Source: Unio delphinus (Eukaryota; Mollusca; Bivalvia; Unionida; Unionidae). Taken from it: a stretch of 64,000 nucleotides of DNA. The notes under the pieces are model-generated. The model saw only the letters and a program-made list of their open reading frames with translations. It ran no database searches and was not told the DNA's origin. The stretch covers positions 15,014,001 to 15,078,000 of the forward strand of contig JAQISU010000210.1 in assembly GCA_029339505.1 (NCBI GenBank). The letters are read 5' to 3'. Of the stretch, positions 49,171 to 62,689 are shown piece by piece (the stretch's first letter is position 1; each line of letters begins with the position of its first letter). Both the position numbers and the translations under genes were made by a program.

Positions 49171-50316
49171 CTATTTATACATATATCAATTCGATCATAT
49201 GTTCAAGGTTTGGATATTTTCGGTTGACTATGCCAAAACTGACATTTGACAGTTTCTTTGTCTTTTTTTAACAGCTAAACCTGGATTATAATATTGTCAT
49301 ATATTAAAATACTGTTAGCACCTTGACGCAAATTACAGAACATTAATACCTTAAAACATTCGAGAATATAGGCTCATTAGCACATTCAATATTGGAATTT
49401 ATTTGAAAAACAACTGGAATTTAATTGGACCTTATATAAATTGACTTTTAAAAGTACTTAATGGACTGTTTCCCGATTTGTATTCACAATACTATACCTT
49501 GTCATGTAAATGTTCACGTGTGCATTTTCCGGAAATAAATTATTTCTTGAATATGATAATACATTTTTTGTTTTTGCTCGTTTCTGATACTCTTGTCTAG
49601 ACAGAAGAACAAACGAGTCGTCAAATCACCTGCAACTGAAAAGAAAATCTAAACTCGATTTAAAACATTGTAACGCACTAGTATCTAGCTAATGATATAC
49701 GGTATACTATACACACAATAATATAACTACTGATAGCTGAAGATTAAAGTCCTGTGGACGATAGCTTCCAAAGGTATAAAGGTTCATGTGGTACAACCCC
49801 AGGTAGGCGGAGCATAAAGCGTAGGGTACCTTGCATTCAGAAATAAATAACAACACTAACTGTAATCGATGCATTATGTCAGAGTTATACTTACTGTTAG
49901 GCTTTAAAAAATATTAATAATTTTGGCAACATGTGAGATTAAGTTAGTTCGTATCTAAATCATACTTTATAGTTGTTATGATCTTTTTAGAATGTGGGAC
50001 AGCTGGGTGAAACAGGTTATGTTGTGACTGGATAACTCTTAGCCCTGGCTAGTTCCAGCAAAGTTATCCCTCTTAAATGCAACGGAGTGCATGGTTTTGT
50101 CCTTGGCCAATTAACAATCTAACATTTGGTCTCTGTGACAGTGTGTGATATGCATAACGAAGACAGAAAGTATATCTATTTCACAAAACATTAACATTGA
50201 AGTCAATGGAAACAGAAGTGGCACCTTGTTACACAAAGCCCTGTGTTCGATAGCTTCCAAAACCTACACTGCTTGAGTCTTATTTATGTAATATGTATTT
50301 TCCTATCACGTGCTAT

Positions 50317-50630
50317 GTGTCATATGGACAACGTTATTTTGCATACCAGGGGCAAGCGATGTGGAACGAATTGACAATTGAACTTACACACAAAGACACA
50401 GTGGTCTCTTTTTAGATTGTTATTAAAACTCACCTTGTTCGACAGCAGGAACAAACTTAAAGACCTAATAATGTTTTGTATCTTATATGTTTTTAGCATG
50501 TTTATATGTTTTTCAATTTCATGATTTTTAATTTGTTTTTCTGTAGTGTAGTCATATCAATATAGATGTTGCAAAGCGCTTAGAGATTCCAAAGATAAGG
50601 AGCTATACAAAGTCTTCATTATTATTATTA
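50317..50630 (+). repeat. V-SINE-like insertion, copy 2
   Basis: Same position and length as copy 1. The tail reads AAGCGCTTAGAGATTCCAAA, then GATAAGGAGCTATACAAAG and an (ATT)n run. Confidence 0.5.
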
Positions 50631-51191
50631 TAGTTGGTGATCGTTTGATAAGCGAAGAATTTAAGGTAGGTAACTCTTACATGTACGCAGCATTCTAATG
50701 GACTGAACTACCATGCTACACTCTGTGTTTCTATGCATTTATATATGAATCGAGTGACATGAATGATTGAGGTCCGGAAATATTGGGTTATCTATCGATT
50801 ATACCCATCTAAGCCCTTGACCTCATCTTTTGGTAAAAACTGAACTTAAATTCACTTTTAATCAATATATCATCATTTCACAAGACAATTTATCCGACAA
50901 TGATACCTATATAACTTGAGAACCTGTCTGATGATGTTATTAAAACTGCTCACCCCAAAAAAAATTTCCTTTGAAATATAAAAACATTCTTCTTTCTAAC
51001 AAACTTCATATACAAATGTCAATATATACATGCGCATATTGCACCGTAATATTGTATTCGTTTGAGATGCAAATCCACTTATTATCGTAAAGACAGTTTA
51101 GAAATTTCGACTATAATCTCAAATGGAAACTAAGAGCAGAGATATTAAAATGTCCTGATTCAGCGGACAGATGACATATACATATATAGAT

Positions 51192-51353
51192 ACATACATA
51201 CATACATTCATACATACATACATACAAATATACACATATACACATATACATACATGAATACATACATACATACATACATACATACATACATACATACATA
51301 CATACATACATACATACATACATACATACATACATACATACATACATACATAC
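51192..51353. repeat. (CATA)n microsatellite of B3 (first)
   Basis: CATA repeats with ATATACACATATACAC-type interruptions; its near-duplicate is at 57003-57165. Confidence 0.95.
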
Positions 51354-52816
51354 AAATATATACATATACATACATGGATACATACTTTGTGCAAATAATT
51401 CCAGTTCTAAGTACATATGCACACATACGTTGCACATTCATGCTTATTAATAACACGTGCAGTTTGTAGCCATCCTCGCTGATGGAACTGCAAGTAACAG
51501 GCACAAGAATATCGGCCGTTTTTTTTAAAACAGACAGACCATCATCATATACATTTACTAAAAAAAAATTTTTCAAATATATCAATTGCTCTACTTCATT
51601 TATTTTTCTATTCTCTGTATAGAGTGATATATGTATGTATTCGGTCAGATATTTAAGATCTTGATATATTCGGTTGGGTATGCCAATTTTGAAATTTGTC
51701 ATCGTCTTTCTAAATAGTTTACAACTTAACTAAAATTCATTTGTACACAATATAACATAGTTTCACATGAACAATCCTACATAAATTTTACTAATTAATA
51801 TTAATAATTTTCTCATTATCTGTCAGAAGAAACACTTGCATGGTTCTTCAAAATACAAAACGTATGTCTCCTATTTCATGCAACCTTGAAAAATAAAGGT
51901 GAAAATTTACATCCACAGACTTCATGTTAATATTCTGTTAAATATTAGGAGAAAATGCAAGTTTATTCATCACGCCAATCAATGTAATCAGTACCTAATT
52001 TCAAACTGGAAACCATGTCAGATTTGCAAACCTCGATTTAATGAAACATATTGTAACGAACGAGTAGATAGCTAATTAGATAGTGTACAACAAAATGGTA
52101 CAATCCAATTACTGATAGCGGTAGATTAAATTCCTATATTCGATAGATTTCAAAACCCACATTACTGTAGACCTATTATATATAACATATAATCCCATCA
52201 GGTGTTATTTATAGTTGGCTATGGTAAGGTATTTGTAGCAGTTATGGGAAGTAACTATTCGATGCACGCAGTATTCAAATGTAATAAACTTACATTCTAC
52301 GCTATGAGCTTATACACATTTATATATGATTCGCATGTCATGTATGTTTGAGGTCCGGAGATAATGGGTTATCCTATCGACTATGCCCATGTCACATTTG
52401 ACCTCATCTTTTGCCATTACCTGAACTATAATACACTTTTAATCAACCTTTGCATTACTTCACAACACTATTTCTCCATAAATGTCACCGTAATAACTTG
52501 AGAATACGTCCGATGATGCCACAGAAACTACTCACAAAAATGATTCCATTGAAATATAAAAACATTTTCCCTTTCTACAATCTTCACATACCAATACATC
52601 TGGATATTGTATGGTAATATCGTAATCGTTTGAGATGTAAATCCAATCATTATATTAAAAACAATCACCTATATAGACCATAATTTCATCTTCAAATCAA
52701 ACGCGGAGATATTGCAATGTGCTTATTCAGCGGAGAGATGACATTTAAAACTTGAGTATATCTATATTTCGGACGTACATCCATGAATGCGTACATCAAC
52801 ACACACACACAAGCAC

Positions 52817-52916
52817 ACATACATACATACATACATACATACATACATACATACATACATACATACATACATACATACATACATACATACATACATACAT
52901 ACATACATACATACAT
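52817..52916. repeat. (CATA)n microsatellite of B3 (second)
   Basis: Pure CATA run after CACACACACAAGCACA; its near-duplicate is at 58643-58738. Confidence 0.95.
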
Positions 52917-54712
52917 AAGCAAATATTCAGTTCCCATTCGAAGCACATATTCACGCATACGATGCTCATCCACTCTTATTAATAACAATTGCACATTGTA
53001 GTAATCCTAGCCGATGGAACTAGAAAAACTATGTTATAGGTTGCGCACGGCTTGGACCTGAAAGACCAGGTTCTTCGAGTTTGCTACAAATTAAACTTTC
53101 ACAGATCTATAGAAGAAAATATTATTTTTCAGCTAAAAGAAATTCTTTGCAACAAAAAAGAAACTATATAAAATAAATGCAAACAATTTCTGTATTAATT
53201 GATATTCCAAAAACACCTCAAACTTGGAGTTAGTACAAGACAAGAAGAGTTGATCCTCATGGCAAAACAATGTGAAATTCAAAACAATTGTGTGGCTCGT
53301 ATACACCTATGTTATTAGTGTGTATTCCCACGCGTGGTGTGTACTTTTGTACTGGTTCTCGCTTCAATTTTGTTGGAAGACATGTTAAATTTTATTATTT
53401 TAAGATGAAGGCATCATAACTTAATATACCCGAGTGATATACAAGCAAATACATAAATATTATAAATATTGAAACAGTTGACAATATTAATATCGTCTAC
53501 CTAGCCATATAGCTATTGAACTGAATTCTACCTTTTGCTTTAAAAAAGGCCATGATATCAATGAGCCCGTTTACCGCGATATTGTTTTCGGACGAAGTAG
53601 ATACATTTACTTAGAAACTCATAGGAATTGACGATATATAGGCAAAATTAATGTTTTTATTTGCACTTCTATCACCATGAAATAGTTTGATATTTTAGTT
53701 ACTTTTGTTTATAAAGTGTGTATCATTTTTAGGTTGGCTATCGTCATTTGGGAAAACATTTTGTATTGCTCTTTCATTCAGGAAATCATTTCATTTATAC
53801 CCACGACATAATCTAATTTTATATCTTTTAATTAAGGAAATGTAGTATCAAATTAGTTTAAATATTATTAACCTCTGATGATATTTTCAACAAAATTATG
53901 TTAATGAACATAATGTACTCGTTTATGCCCTAAACTATCATTCAAAATTACAATTTGTAAGTAAAACAGAAATTGAAATCATATTCTTACCTCTTAACCG
54001 TGTTACCCACTACCATATCAGAAAAGTTTAATACAATAATTAATACATAACAGAATAAATAGAGCAAAACCACAAGAAACAAAATAAAGCCGAAACAAAC
54101 ATTCACACATTTTTTCTCACCTAATGTACTATATACTAGATTCTAAACCCACAATACCCCATCAACTTAGCCGAGCGTAATTTTAAGCGCGAAACAAAAT
54201 ATAAGAATTAGGAACTTTCCTTCATACATCCTATAGTTTTACGTCAAAAAGTGAATAGCAATACTTCAACAAAATTATTAAAGGGGGTGAGAATGGCAGT
54301 TCCCTTCTACTCATCATCTGAAACTATTAAGTGTACAATGATGTTCGGCATTTCCAATCATTTAAAGCAAGCATCACAATGACTGACGCAAAGCACATTG
54401 AACAGACTAACGAAAATAACACACTTCACTTCCTACAGTTTCAACAATGTTAATTGTCACAAAAACATTCTGTTCAAAGTATTAATTTTGGACACACCGG
54501 ATACAACGTCTGTGTGTTCGTGAAATACATTACTTTAGAAGCTTTCTGTCAGCTTTTCAGTCGAGTAATTAGGTCAGGTTTTAGGTGATTTTACAAACTT
54601 CAACGTATTAATATCAATATATAGCAAGAGATAATAAACAGAATAATTTGATCTTGAAAAAATATAGTATAGTTAATCATTTTATTTTTTAAAAGTATAA
54701 GCTTGTTTGTTT

Positions 54713-54980
54713 AAGAGAACCAGCAATAAATACTATGTTTCTGTGGGGTTTAACGCCATCGCTCAGCACGCGATAGGCTATACATGGCGTCCAGTATTAA
54801 TGATGCAGGATCAACACGGGGAAAAAAACGGAATGAATGACCAACCCACGAGAAGCTACTGCCAAGCTATCTCACATATCCACATTAGCCGAATCGGAGA
54901 CTCGAAACCACGGAGACAAAGTTGAGATGGCAGTGATCCATAACTGAGAGGCTTTGGACCATTCTGCCACACGAGACCCC
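54713..54980 (-). repeat. tRNA-derived SINE-like element, copy 2
   Basis: On the minus strand it begins GGTAGGGGTCTCGTGTGG. The A-box-like site carries a change (CATTCTGCCA on plus), so this copy has an imperfect promoter. Confidence 0.5.
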
Positions 54981-56128
54981 TACCTATATATACATAAAAC
55001 AATTGGTTCATATGTTCAATGTTTGGATATTTTCGGTTGACTATGCCAAAAATGACATTTGACATTTACTTTGTCTTTTGTTAACAACTAATTTTGGATT
55101 ATAATATTGTCATATATCAAGATATTGTTATCACCTTGACGCAAATTACAGAACATTAATACCTTAAAACATTCGAAAATATGGGCACATTATCACATTC
55201 AATATTGGAATTTATTTGAAAAACAACTGGAATTTAATTGGACCTTATATAAATTGACTTTTAAAAGTACTTAATGGACTGTTTCCCGATTTGTATTCAC
55301 AATACTATACCTTGTCATGTAAATGTTCACGTGTGCATTTTCCGGAAATAAATTATTTCTTGAATATGATAATACATTTTTGTTTTCGCTCGTTTCTGAT
55401 ACTCTAGTCAAGACAGAAGAACAAACGAGTCGTCAAATCACCTGCAACAGAAAAAAAAATCTAAACTCGATTTAAAACATTGGAATGCACGAGTATCTAG
55501 CTAATGATATACGGTATACTATACACACAATAATATAACTACTGATAACTGAAGATTAAAGTCCTGTGGACGATAGCTTCCAAAGGTATAAAGGTTCATG
55601 TGGTACAACCCCAGGTAGGCGGAGCATAAAGCGTAGGGTACCTTGCATTCAGAAATAAATAACAACACTAACTGTAATCGATGCATTATGTCAGAGTTAT
55701 ACTTACTGTTAGGCTTTAAAAAATATTAATAATTTTGGCAACATGTGAGATTAAGTTAGTTCGTATCTAAATCATACTTTATAGTTGTTATGATCTTTTT
55801 AGAATGTGGGACAGCTGGGTGAAACAGGTTATGTTGTGACTGGATAACTCTTAGCCCTGGCTAGTTCCAGCAAAGTTATCCCTCTTAAATGCAACGGAGT
55901 ACATGGTTTTGTCCTTGGCCAATTAACAATCAAACATTTGGTCTCTGTGACAGTGTGTGCTATGCATAACGAAGACAGAAAGTATATCTATTTCACAAAA
56001 CATTAACATTGAAGTCAATGGAAATAGAAGTGGCACCTTGTTACACAAAGCCCTGTGTTCGATAGATTCCAAAACCTACACTGCTTGAGTCCTATTTATG
56101 TAATATGTATTTTCCTATCACGTGCTAT

Positions 56129-56442
56129 GTGTCATATGGACAACGTTATTTTGCATACCAGGGGCAAGCGATGTGGAACGAATTGACAATTGAACTTACA
56201 CAAAAAGACACAGTGGTCTCTTTTTAGATTGTTCTTAAAACTCACCTTGTTCGACAGCAGGAACAAACTTAGAGACCTAATAATGTTTTGTATCTTATAT
56301 GATTTTAGCATGTTTATATGTTTTTCAATTTCATGATTTTTAATTTGTTTTTCTGTAGTGTAGTCATATCAATATAGATGTTGCAAAGCGCTTAGAGATT
56401 CCAAAGATAAGGAGCTATACAAAGTCTTCATTATTATTATTA
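56129..56442 (+). repeat. V-SINE-like insertion, copy 3
   Basis: Nearly identical to 50317-50630, as expected from the recent unit duplication. Confidence 0.5.
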
Positions 56443-57002
56443 TAGTTGGTGATCGTTTGATAAGCGAAGAATTTAAGGTAGGTAACTCTTACATGTACGC
56501 AGCATTCTAATGGACTGAACTACCATGCTACACTCTGTGTTTCTATGCATTTATATATGAATCGAGTGACATGAATGATTGAGGTCAAGAAATATTGGGT
56601 TATCAATCGATTATACCCATCTAAGCCCTTGACCTCATCTTTTGGTAAAAACTGAACTTAAATTCACTTTTAATCAATATATCATCATTTCACAAGACAA
56701 TTTATCCGACAATGATACCTATATAACTTGAGAACCTGTCTGATGATGTTATTAAAACTGCTCACCCAAAAAAAAATTTCCTTTGAAATATAAAAACATT
56801 CTTCTTTCTAACAAACTTCATATACAAATGTCAATATATACATGCGCATATTGCACCGTAATATTGTATTCGTTTGAGATGCAAATCCACTTATTATCGT
56901 AAAGACAGTTTAGAAATTTCGACTATAATCTCAAATGGAAACTAAGAGCAGAGATATTAAAATGTCCTGATTCAGCGGACAGATGACATATACATATATA
57001 GA

Positions 57003-57165
57003 TACATACATACATACATTCATACATACATACATACAAATATACACATATACACATATACACATATACATACATGAATACGTACATACATACATACATA
57101 CATACATACATACATACATACATACATACATACATACATACATACATACATACATACATACATAC
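57003..57165. repeat. (CATA)n microsatellite of B4 (first)
   Basis: Counterpart of 51192-51353, with one additional ACACATAT unit. Confidence 0.95.
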
Positions 57166-58642
57166 AAATATACACATATACATACATGGATACATACTTT
57201 GCGCAAATAATTCCAGTTCTAAGTACATATGCACACATACGTTGCACATTCATGCTTATTAATAACACGTGCAGTTTGTAGCCATCCTCGCTGATGGAAC
57301 TGCAATTAACAGGCACAAGAATATCGGCCGTTTGTTTTTAAAACAGACAGACCATCATCATATACATTTACTAAAAAAAAATTTTTTTCAAATATATCAG
57401 TTGCTCTACTTCATTTATTTTTCTGTTCTCTGTATAGAGTGATATATGTATGTATTCGGTCAGATATTTATGATCTTGATATATTCGGTTGGGTATGCCA
57501 ATTTTGAAATTTGTCATCGTCTTTCTAAATAGTTTACAACTTAACTAAAATTCATTTGTACACAATATAACATAGTTTCACATGAACAATCCTACATAAA
57601 TTTTACTAATTAATATTAATAATTTTCTCATTATCTGTCAGAAGAAACACTTGCATGATTCTTCAAAATACAAAACGTATGTCTCCTATTTCATGCAACC
57701 TTGAAAAATAAAGGTGAAAATTTACATCCACAGACTTCATGTTAATATTCTGTTAAATATTAGGAGAAAATGCAAGTTTATTCATCACGCCAATCAATGT
57801 AATCAGTACCTAATTTCAAACTGGAAACCATGTCAGATTTGCAAACCTCGATTTAATGAAACATATTGTAACGAACGAGTAGATAGCTAATTAGATAGTG
57901 TACAACAAAATGGTACAATCTAATTACTGATAGCGGTAGATTAAATTCCTATATTCGATAGATTTCAAAACCCACATTACTGTAGACCTATTATATATAA
58001 CATATAATCCCATCAGGTGTTATTTATAGTTGGCTATGGTAAGGTATTTGTAGCAGTTATGGGAGGTAACTATTCGATGCACGCAGTATTCAAATGTAAT
58101 AAACTTACATTCTACGCTATGAGTTTATACACATTTATATATGATTCGCATGTCATGTATGTTTGAGGTCCGGAGATAATGGGTTATCCTATCGACTATG
58201 CCCATGTCACATTTGACCTCATCTTTTGCCATTACCTGAACTATAATACACTTTTAATCAACCTTTGCATTACTTCACAACACTATTTCTCCATAAATGT
58301 CACCGTAATAACTTGAGAATATGTCCGATGATGCCACAGAAACTACTCACAAAAATGATTCCATTGAAATATAAAAACATTTTCCCTTTCTACAATCTTC
58401 ACATACCAATGTGAAAATTTTTCATCTGGATATTGCATGGTAGTATCGTAATCGTTTGAGATGTAAATCCAATCATTATATTAAAAACAATCACCTATAT
58501 AGACCATAATTTCATCTTCAAATCAAACGCGGAGATAGTACAATGTGCTTATTCAGCGGAGAGATGACATTTAAAACTTGAGTATATCTATATTTCGGAC
58601 GTACATCCATGAATGCGTACATCAACACACACACACAAGCAC

Positions 58643-58738
58643 ACATACATGCATACATACATACATACATACATACATACATACATACATACATACATAC
58701 ATACATACATACATACATACATACATACATACATACAT
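58643..58738. repeat. (CATA)n microsatellite of B4 (second)
   Basis: Counterpart of 52817-52916, slightly shorter. Confidence 0.95.
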
Positions 58739-58949
58739 AAAGCAAATATTCAGTTCCTATTCGAAGCACATATTCACGCATACGATGCTCATCCTCTCTT
58801 ATTAATAACAATTGCACATTGTAGTAATCCTAGCCGATGGAACTAGAAAAACTATGTTATGGGTTGCGCACGGCTTGGACCTGAAAGACCAGGTTCTTCG
58901 AGTTTGCTACAAATTAAACTTTCACAGATCTATAGAAGAAAATATTATT

Positions 58950-61586
58950 TTTCAGCTAAAAGAAATTCTTTGCAACAAAAAAGAAACTATATAAAATAAA
59001 TGCAAACAATTTCTGTATTAATTGATATTCCAAAAACACCTCAAACTTGGAGTTAGTACAAGACAAGAAGAGTTGATCCTCATGGCAAAACAATGTGAAA
59101 TTCAAAACAATTGTGTGGGTCGTATACACCTATGTTATTAGTGTGTACTCCCACGCGTGGTGTTTAAATGTATTTGTGTACTTTTGTACTGGTTTTGGCT
59201 TCAATTGTGCTGGCGGACCTGTTAAATTTTACTATTTTCAGATGAAGACATTAAAAGGTAATCTATCCGAGTGATATACAAGCAAATACATAAATATTAT
59301 AAACATTACAAAAGTTGACAATATTAATATCGTCTACCTAGCCATATAGCTATTGAACTGAATTCTACCTTTTGCTTTAAAAAAGGCCATGCTATCAATG
59401 TGCCCGTTTACCGCGATATTGTTTTCGGACGAAGTAGATACATTTACTTAGGAACTCATAGCAATTGACGATATATAGGCAAAATAAATGTTTTTATTTG
59501 CACTTCTATCACCATGAAATATTTTGATATCTTAGTTACTTTTTGTGTATAAAGTTTGTATCATTTTAAGGTTGGCTATCGTCATTTGGGAAAACATTTT
59601 ATATTGCTATTTCATTCAAGAAATCATTTCATTTATACCCACGACATAATCTAATTACATATCTTTTAATTAAGGAAATGTAGTATCAAATTAGTTTAAA
59701 TATTATTAACCTCTGATGCTATTTTCAACAAAATTATGTTAATGAACATAATGTACTCGTTTATGCCCTAAACTATCATTCAAAATTACAATTTGTAAGT
59801 AAAACAGAAATTGAAATCATATTCTTACCTCTTAACCGTGTTACCCATTACCACATCAGAAAAGATTAATACAATAATTAATACATAACAGAATAAATAG
59901 AGCAAAACCACAACAAACAAAATAAAGCCGAAACAAACATTCACACATTTTTTCTCAACTTATGTACTATACTAGATTCTAAACCCACAATACCCCATCA
60001 ACTAAGCCGAGCGTAATTTTAAGCGCTAAACAAAATATAAGAATTAGGCACTTTCCTATATATATCCTATAGTTTTACGTCAAATAGTGAATAGCAATAC
60101 TTCAACATAATTATTAAAGGGGGTGAGAATGGCAATTCCCTTCTAGTGATCATCTCAAACTATTAAGCGTACAATGATGTTCGGCATTTCCAATCATTTA
60201 AAGCAAGCATCACAATGACTGACGCAAAGCACATTGAACAGACTAACGAAAATAACACACTTCACTTCCTACAATTTCAACAATGTCAATTGTCACAAAA
60301 ACATTCTGTTCAAAGTATTAATTTTGGACACACCGGATACCACGTCTGTGTTTTCGTGAAATACATTACTTTAGAAGCTTTCTGTCAGCTTTTCAGTCGA
60401 GTAATTAGGTCAGGTTTATAGGTGATTTTACAAACTTCAACGTATTAATATCAATATATAGCAAGAGATAATAAACAAAATAATCCGATCTTGAAAAAAA
60501 ATATAGTATAGTTAATCATTTTATTTTTTAAAAGTATAAGCTATTTTGTTTAAGAGAACCAGCAATGAATACTACGTTTCTGTGGGGTTTAACGCAATCA
60601 CTCAGCACACGATAGGCTATACATGGCGTCCAGTATTAATGATGCAGGATCAACACGGGAAAAAAACGGAATGAATGACCAACCCACGAGAAGCTACTGC
60701 CAAGCTATCTCACATATCCACATTAGCCGAATCGGAGACTCGAAACCACGGAGACAAAGTTGAGATGGCAGTGATCCATAACTGAGAGGCTTTGGACCAT
60801 TCGGCCACACGAGACCTCTGCCTATATATACATAAAACAATTGGTTCATATGTTCAAGGTTTGGATATTTTCGGTTGACTATGCCAAAAATGACATTTGA
60901 CTTTTACTTTGTCTTTTGTTAACAACTAATCTTGGATTATAATATTGTCATATATCAAGATACTGTTATCACCTTGACGCAAATTACAGAACATTAATAC
61001 CTTAAAACATTCGAGAATATGGGCACATTATCACATTCAATATTGGAATTTATTTGAAAAACAACTGGAATTTTAATGGACCTTATATAAATTGACTTTT
61101 AAAAGTACTTAATGGACTGTTTCCCGATTTGTATTTACAATACCATACCTTGTCATGTAATGTTCACGTGTGCATTTTCCGGAAATAAATTATTTCTTGA
61201 ATATGAGAATACATTTTTGTTTTCGCTCGTTTCTGATACTCTTGTCAAGACAGAAGAACAAACGAGTCGTCAAATCACCTGCAACAGAAAAGAAAATCTA
61301 AACTCGATTAAAACATTGTAACGCACGAGTATCTAGCTAATGATATATGGTATAGTATACACACAATAATATAACTACTGATAACTGAAGATTAAAGTCC
61401 TGTGGACGATAGCTTCCAAAGGTATAAAGGTTCATGTTGTACAACCCCAGGTAGGCGGAGCAAAAAGCGTGGGGTACCTTGCATTCAGAAATAAATAACA
61501 ACACTAACTGTAATCGATGCATTATGTCAGAGTTATACTTACTGTTAGGCTTTAAAAAATGTTAAGCCTCTTGGCAACATGTGAGA
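58950..61586. repeat. Diverged tandem unit B5, cut by Polinton 2
   Basis: B-type unit in register up to GGCAACATGTGAGA, where Polinton 2 starts. Unit B1 continues at the same place (near 41168) with TTAGGTTAGTTCG. No gene seen. Confidence 0.8.
60553..60823 (-). repeat. tRNA-derived SINE-like element, copy 3
   Basis: The best-preserved head. On the minus strand TGGCCGAATGG (60797-60807) and GGTTTCGAGTCTCC (60734-60747) fit Pol III A and B boxes with about 50 bp spacing. A body matching the other copies follows. Confidence 0.55.
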
Positions 61587-61814
61587 AGCAGCAGAGAGGG
61601 TGAGCCGGACAACATTTTTAGACAAGTTTTCACTGAAATCACGCTTAAAAACAATGAAACCAGTGACATCAGGGCCCAAATGTGTGTGTGAATCATGGAT
61701 TAGGTCCCAAAAAAAAATATGAAAAAATCAATGAAATTAATGAAATCCTCCATCGATTTTTTGGGAAAAAGGGACTACAACGTCGTTGTCACTCACTAGA
61801 ACTTTCAGTTGGGG
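61587..61814 (+). repeat. Terminal inverted repeat region of Polinton 2 (one end visible)
   Basis: The outer 16 bp are identical to Polinton 1. Further in, ACAACATTTTTAGACAAGTT is only partly similar to ACAACGTTTTCAGACAAAAT. Near 61790 GTTGTCACTCAC..AACTTTCAGTTGGGGTTAA corresponds to the inner boundary of the Polinton 1 repeat, but the inner inverted copy of the end motif is missing. Its full length cannot be defined without the other end. Confidence 0.7.
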
Positions 61815-62486
61815 TTAACCGAATATTTGATCCAGTCCGATACGATATCGTGTTCGAGGGTCATGTAAATTTATTGTTACAAATCCGTGTGGGGCAGACT
61901 GAGCATGACTAAAGAAATTTCTAAATTGATTGAAGTCCATATCAGAACACCATGTCTGCCAAATATTTCGAAGCGTATGTGTATCAACGCCGTTGAATAC
62001 AGCAAGCATATTACAGTTATCGCGAATCACTTTTGGTATTTGTGTGTAGCGTTGAGTGACATAGATCACGTCCGTGTTTTTATGCCTGCCTCGGGAAAAT
62101 ATTCTAGCAGGATTTTTTTGATTATCTAACATGACATCGTCGTATACAACTAAATTGTTGATACTTCCATCGAGGTCATTCACGGATGGCGCCTCGTCAA
62201 TATCGGTTATAAATTCAATAACATCCTCGCCAGCAATCTCTGAAGCGTTTTCATTAAAATCTTTTAGCACTTCATAGCATCGTTGGTCGTCTACGCTAGG
62301 GGCAATTAAATACAACTTATCCCACTTCATCCATCTCATTATTAAATTGAGCAACAATTGCGTTTTACCGGATCCAGATGGTCCGATTATAATTGCGCGG
62401 ATAGAGTTTGGTAGCGCTGCATGATGCTTCACTGCTTCTCTTGTTTTAGTCGCTGAAAAATCAATTATATTTATATCTCTATACAT
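61815..62486 (-). CDS. A32/FtsK-HerA-like packaging ATPase (Polinton 2)
   Basis: A 223-aa product, uninterrupted. Walker A GPSGSGKT, Walker B-like LVVYDD and VIYVTQRY are all kept. It differs from the Polinton 1 protein mainly by conservative changes (for example ENAIDF to EDVIEF) and a four-residue deletion near the C-terminus (before RYRIGLDQIFG). Substitutions are mostly synonymous or conservative, which suggests that selection acted before the copies parted. It starts 5 bp from the divergent zinc-ribbon ATG, the same spacing as in Polinton 1. Role: ATP-driven packaging of DNA into capsids. Confidence 0.92.
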   Translation of the reverse strand: MYRDINIIDFSATKTREAVKHHAALPNSIRAIIIGPSGSGKTQLLLNLIMRWMKWDKLYLIAPSVDDQRCYEVLKDFNENASEIAGEDVIEFITDIDEAPSVNDLDGSINNLVVYDDVMLDNQKNPARIFSRGRHKNTDVIYVTQRYTQIPKVIRDNCNMLAVFNGVDTHTLRNIWQTWCSDMDFNQFRNFFSHAQSAPHGFVTINLHDPRTRYRIGLDQIFG

Positions 62487-62491
62487 AAATT

Positions 62492-62689
62492 ATGGATCTA
62501 TATTGCGTGAAGTGTAAGGCGCGTACTGGCACAGATGACTTGACGACGATTACAACTAAAAATAACCGATCAGCGCTTTCTGGTAAATGCGTACAGTGTA
62601 GTACAAAGAAATTTAGATTTGTTTCTAAACCCAAGGAACCCAAGGAACCTTTAAAAAAAAACGAGAAGGTGATATCGCTGCCAAATTAG
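62492..62689 (+). CDS. Zinc ribbon protein, 0 frame (Polinton 2)
   Basis: 65 codons starting MDLYCVKCKARTGT, with the second pair degraded to CVQCS (CVQCG in Polinton 1) but all four Cys kept. A short KPKEPKEP linker is inserted relative to Polinton 1. The 0 frame ends at a stop 10 codons after the slippery heptamer (62656-62662). Coding similarity to the zinc ribbon-PLA2 gene continues in the -1 frame. The short 0-frame product would be the unshifted form. Confidence 0.75.
   Translation: MDLYCVKCKARTGTDDLTTITTKNNRSALSGKCVQCSTKKFRFVSKPKEPKEPLKKNEKVISLPN
62656..62662 (+). promoter_or_regulatory. Candidate -1 frameshift heptamer A AAA AAC (Polinton 2)
   Basis: In X XXY YYZ register with the zinc-ribbon frame; AAC is codon 57. 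The -1 frame has a TAA shortly upstream and no ATG between it and the PLA2 active site, so PLA2 could be made only by slippage or a non-AUG start. This is the same arrangement as in Polinton 1, despite different flanking codons. Confidence 0.65.

Larger units (their letters stand above)
48042..53124. repeat. Diverged tandem unit B3 (~5.1 kb)
   Basis: A B-type unit with microsatellites at 51192-51353 and 52817-52916, the V-SINE-like block at 50317-50630 and only a fragment of the tRNA-SINE-like head at 49093-49170. About 1 kb before that fragment is missing relative to B4. From about 49.4 kb it is almost identical to B4 offset by ~5.82 kb. No gene seen. Confidence 0.75.
53125..58949. repeat. 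Diverged tandem unit B4 (~5.8 kb)
   Basis: A full B unit with the tRNA-SINE-like block (54713-54980), the V-SINE-like block (56129-56442) and two CATA tracts. It is almost identical to B3 over the second half and to B5 over the first, showing a recent ~5.82 kb period duplication. No gene seen. Confidence 0.8.

Noticed and set aside
60215..60421. Frame MTDAKHIEQTNENNTLHFL in B5 and B1
   Set aside because: A stop interrupts the same frame at about 54450 in B4, and it is short; conservation follows the repeat.
61682..61912. Short plus-strand frame in the Polinton 2 terminal repeat
   Set aside because: It overlaps the 3' end of the ATPase on the other strand and has no counterpart in Polinton 1.
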